The position numbers and the translations under genes were made by a program. Below, piece by piece: positions 60,763 to 64,000 of a DNA stretch of 64,000 bases; within the stretch, counting starts at the first letter, position 1; each line of letters begins with the position of its first letter. The notes under the pieces are model-generated. The model saw only the letters and a list, made by a program, of their open reading frames with translations, was not told where the DNA came from and made no database searches. This stretch comes from Callaeas wilsoni (lineage: Eukaryota > Chordata > Aves > Passeriformes > Callaeidae), in assembly GCA_013398955.1 (NCBI GenBank), contig VWPU01004989.1, positions 1-64,000 of the forward strand, given 5' to 3'.

Positions 60763-62544
60763 CCAAAGTGTAAAAATTTACATGATTTTAGAGAGCCAAT
60801 TGACACGCTTTAGTCCTAGAAATGGATACTATTGTAGAGTAAAATAATAAAATTAAAAAGAAAGATACAAAATTGTTTGATATCTGATTCGAGAGTGAAC
60901 ACGATTTTTCAATGTTGGCTTTCAGGAAGAAAAACAAATATTTCTATGTATAAAACCAAGGAACAATGCAACAATGTTGGCATCTCACTGAGATGTGTGA
61001 GTAAGAAAAAAGATTGGGAAAAAAATACAAGAAAAAGAGAAAGGCCAGTTTTTCTGAAATATATTAAGAACCTTTATTGACTAGGGGATTTATTTTGCTC
61101 CCATCATGGCAAAGGACACATCTTTCCAATCTGTTAAAAATTTTCTTGTTTTTGTAGCATCAGGAAACTTATGTGATGGATTTCTGCAAGTTTTAATTCA
61201 GATCTAGTGAGATCTGACCCAATTATAAACTTACTCATGATAACTCAAGCTACATCAAAAAGATGACTTCAGGGAAGTTGCTTTAAAAATTATGGAAGGC
61301 AAGGTTAGAATTAGAAAATTAAATGGAGACTTCTTTACATTCTATGCTTAAAGTTAGAAGTAATGAAAAAGAAAAATGGCAAAATTCTGTTATAGGAATG
61401 TTGCTTTAGGGCAAGTAATAGACATAAATAACAACAGACTGAATTAGTGGCAGCTCTGCTGTTGTATTTTAGAGAAGCACTTCAGTGTTAATGGAAGTGT
61501 TGGAAAATGGTAAATGTTGAATTAAAATGCTGAAATTTGTGCATTAAAATACATAGTTATGATTTAGCAGTCTTTCTTAAAGACAGTTAACACTTAAAAT
61601 TGTCCTAAGCAAAAGAGAAAATCATGAGAAGGCAAGCAAAAATTGGTAAGGTTTTGAAAATAAAGTTAATATACTGTGAGCATGACAAATTCCTAAAAGA
61701 AAATATAAAGCTTTATGGAAACCACCAAAAAGGCACATCTACATTGAGAAAGTGTAGATTATGCAAAAAAGGGACCTGGGATATCCCTGTATTAATAATA
61801 AAGACATTTAATAAGTAGGAATTGTCAAAATTATACCAGAAAAAAAGTCTTATTTTACTTTTTTTTTTTTTCTGAAAGACATGATAACAGTTTAAGGTTC
61901 TGTGGTTGCCAATTAATGCATTTGGTCTTTCTCCTGTGATGGCATATTCACACGAACCTCTGTTTTATTCTAACTATTTATTAAAATGAGTGGAAAGCAG
62001 ACAATTTAGAGGTCAAGAAATTTGTTAATGAAGTCAAATATAAGATTATTTAATATCATGAGATATACTTTTAAATTCTAGTCTTTCATTGTACTTCAGT
62101 GTTAAAAATATGATAGTGGTGAAGTTTCTAGTAGAAATGAAAACTTTATTGTTCGCTTACCCTCTTGACTCTAATCAAAACTAAGAATCATGTCCTGTTT
62201 CAATACTTTACTTCTGTTCCTATGATTTTTACCTTTCTCATTAAAAAAGATCACATTTGCATGAGCTAAATAATGTAATGAACAAAGTTCCTTTTATTTA
62301 TATATGTCTCATTTATATTTTAAGCTGTCTGGTTAAAATTTCCTTTTATAGATATAACAGCAATTTTTCTGTGCATGAAAGTTGTAAGACTAACAATTAA
62401 AAAGAGGAAATTTCTTTATTTATCTGAAAATTATGTACCACACAACAGCAGGGAAAGATTTTCACTTTTCCCTTAAATGACTGCCTGTCTCTACTAACGA
62501 ATATATGCATTTTGAGATTTATCATTTTTTATTTTTGTAACTAT

Positions 62545-62582
62545 TATATATATATATACATATATATATACATATATATATA
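62545..62582. repeat. (TA)n microsatellite with CA interruptions
   Basis: TATATA runs broken twice by ACA (ATATACATATATATATACAT pattern), flanked on both sides by TAACTATT-like words. The flanks are partly self-complementary, so a cruciform is possible. Likely polymorphic. Confidence 0.9.
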
Positions 62583-63031
62583 ACTATTGTTATAATTAGT
62601 TATAACTATTGCTTGGTCACTCACTAAAAGAAATTATAATTCTCTTAGAATTCAGATCTAAAGTTTATGAAAACCACAATGCTCAAAAAAACAAAGCAAA
62701 AAAGTGTTTTACAGGAGTTGTATTGCACAGAAGACTAATGCTTAGTTTTGGTTGGGCTGGGTTGATTTTTTTGGAGAGTTCATTTGTTTCCTAGCTTTAT
62801 TTCATTTTGAAGGAAAATGCAGCACTGCTTTGTGGAAGACAAAATAAACAGTGTTGTCTGTCCATGCAGATTGAGATATTTTAGGTTTAAAAAATAGATT
62901 GTTAAAAAATTCATTCTGTTAAGAAACTCTGAGCAATTAATTCATTATGATTTTTAGAGGACTGTGTCATACAATATCCTGAATTGCTGAACCACCTCTT
63001 GATTTGTTTTTTTTCCTTTATAAAAAGGATT

Positions 63032-63166
63032 TCAAGTGTGGTTCTTTTCCTGCTTTGTCAATATAGAGAAGGTCATTCCTTCTCTCTCACTGGAATTGTC
63101 AGCCGTTGTGACTATCTGGCAAGTAAAATGAGCACTGGTGTTCAGACATGTGGAGATATGATTACT
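63032..63166 (-). other. Possible terminal exon on the minus strand
   Basis: On the minus strand, a long pyrimidine tract ending CCCTTTCAG (63175-63167) is a textbook acceptor. The next bases are open for 44 codons to a TGA at 63032. The conceptual peptide contains AHFTCQIVTTADNSSEREG: Ser/Thr-rich with two Cys, faintly like an extracellular domain but no match I can name. No poly(A) signal follows within the next 100 bases, and the plus strand is open over the same stretch, so chance is the simpler explanation. Confidence 0.12.
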
Positions 63167-63949
63167 CTGAAAGGGGATGGAAGGAAACAAGAGAGCTACA
63201 GGTCCACCATTAGCACCCAAGTATGTCACACCCACTCACCGTCACGTGGCGGCTGCTGCCAATGTTTAAAAAATAAATCTGAAAATCACGATTTCCTCTT
63301 GACTTATATTTTGAAATTACTTTTATAACAATATTTATCTTTTTTAACACTAGAGAATGCTTTGGAAAATCTAGGCATTTGAGACATCAAGAAAAAGAAA
63401 ACATTTAATTTCTGATTGAATATTTCTATTTGCTTCCTTTCTACTTCCTTTCTCTATTGGATTTTGTTTTGCAAATTTCTTTGTATGTTCTTGGGATCGT
63501 CCAAATACAAAACAAAAAATATTACTGAAATCTCAACACATGTTTATGTTTTCAAAGCTTTCCTGTTTTGGAGCCACTCCCTTGGTATCATCTCTTTAAT
63601 TTTGGCATTTGCACCTGCCCTGGTATATTGTTATGAAATATTTATCAATCAGAAAACTTTTATGCAAGCAACAAGGTGATGTAGACCGGCATTATAACAC
63701 ATAACAAATTTGCAAGAGGCTGCAATACTTAAAAGCTCACAATAATCATAATGAAGATAGGTGTATAAAACCTAAATATAGTCCACTTGGTCACCAGTAC
63801 AGTAGTTCCTAAATAACACAACACAAGATATATCCTGTGGCTGAGATACAGAATAACTGATGATGGATAGCCTGTGAATGTTGGCTTAATACTGTTAATA
63901 ATGGGTTGTTGCATTATGATACTACTTGAATCAGTGCTATTTTCAAAAG

Positions 63950-63970
63950 ATGACATTTCATTAATGTCAT
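63950..63970. repeat. Perfect hairpin, 8-bp arms, 5-base loop
   Basis: ATGACATT and AATGTCAT flank TCATT. The arms are exact reverse complements. Short AT-rich inverted repeats are frequent in such DNA. Confidence 0.85.
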
Positions 63971-64000
63971 TAAACAAGCAATAAATCTATTTTCTGTTCT

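Larger units (their letters stand above)
60763..64000. other. Unique non-coding DNA, no confident gene
   Basis: AT-rich. It holds a 13-T run at 61859-61871, a TA microsatellite (62545), a possible minus-strand exon (63032-63166) and a perfect hairpin at 63950-63970. The block at about 61880-62000 (CCAATTAATGCATTTGG, CCTGTGATGGCATATTCAC) has the texture of a conserved element but few sites. The plus-strand open stretch 63416-63679 is hydrophobic in the way AT-rich chance frames are. Confidence 0.45.

Noticed and set aside
1..64000. tRNA, rRNA, CRISPR arrays, bacterial operons or mitochondrial inserts
   Set aside because: No tRNA B-box-like GGTTCGA with a cloverleaf, no spaced direct repeats, no gene-dense coding blocks and no mitochondrial gene sequence recognised on either strand.

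Overview
The window looks like non-coding nuclear DNA from a bird: AT-rich, CpG-poor, and without a convincing protein-coding gene, tRNA, rRNA, operon or CRISPR array. The assignment rests on its interspersed repeats. Most are CR1 LINE fragments, several with the typical CR1 3' end (CATAGAAT units, then a GGTTGGAA-type start in antisense). One solo LTR belongs to a family I know as widespread in birds, and two more stretches look like LTRs. Recognisable repeats cover only a few percent, as expected for an avian gene desert or a very long intron. Other sauropsids also carry CR1, so 'bird' is a strong inference, not proof.

Layout. 1-12 kb: unique AT-rich DNA with two short CR1 scraps (about 1.56 and 6.33 kb), a 13-G run, two perfect hairpins and a (TTTTA)n array. 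12.2-12.75 kb: avian solo LTR. 12.8-22.6 kb: unique DNA with a homeodomain/SOX/octamer motif cluster near 16.1 kb and an extremely AT-rich tract at 16.8-17.0 kb. 22.64-23.03 kb: a compact LTR with TATA and AATAAA signals. 23-37.6 kb: unique DNA with a possible 59-base exon at 31.27 kb and a G+C-richer island at 33.75-33.99 kb. 37.6-38.3 kb: the longest CR1 copy, with decayed ORF2 C-terminal codons. 41.7-42.3 kb: a CR1-type endonuclease remnant on the plus strand beside an unrelated minus-strand CR1 3' end. 49.9-50.2 kb: the best candidate conserved enhancer. 51.4-51.7, 58.2-58.45 and 60.5-60.8 kb: three more minus-strand CR1 pieces, the last with reverse-transcriptase motif A. 56.8-57.15 kb: possible third LTR.

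No set of genes works together here. If the window has a function, it is probably cis-regulatory: the motif clusters at 10.2, 16.1 and 50.0 kb are the places to test. I found no new gene system. The open stretches of 60-140 codons look like chance or repeat-derived. Repeat boundaries are my estimates by eye, usually good to 10-30 bases.
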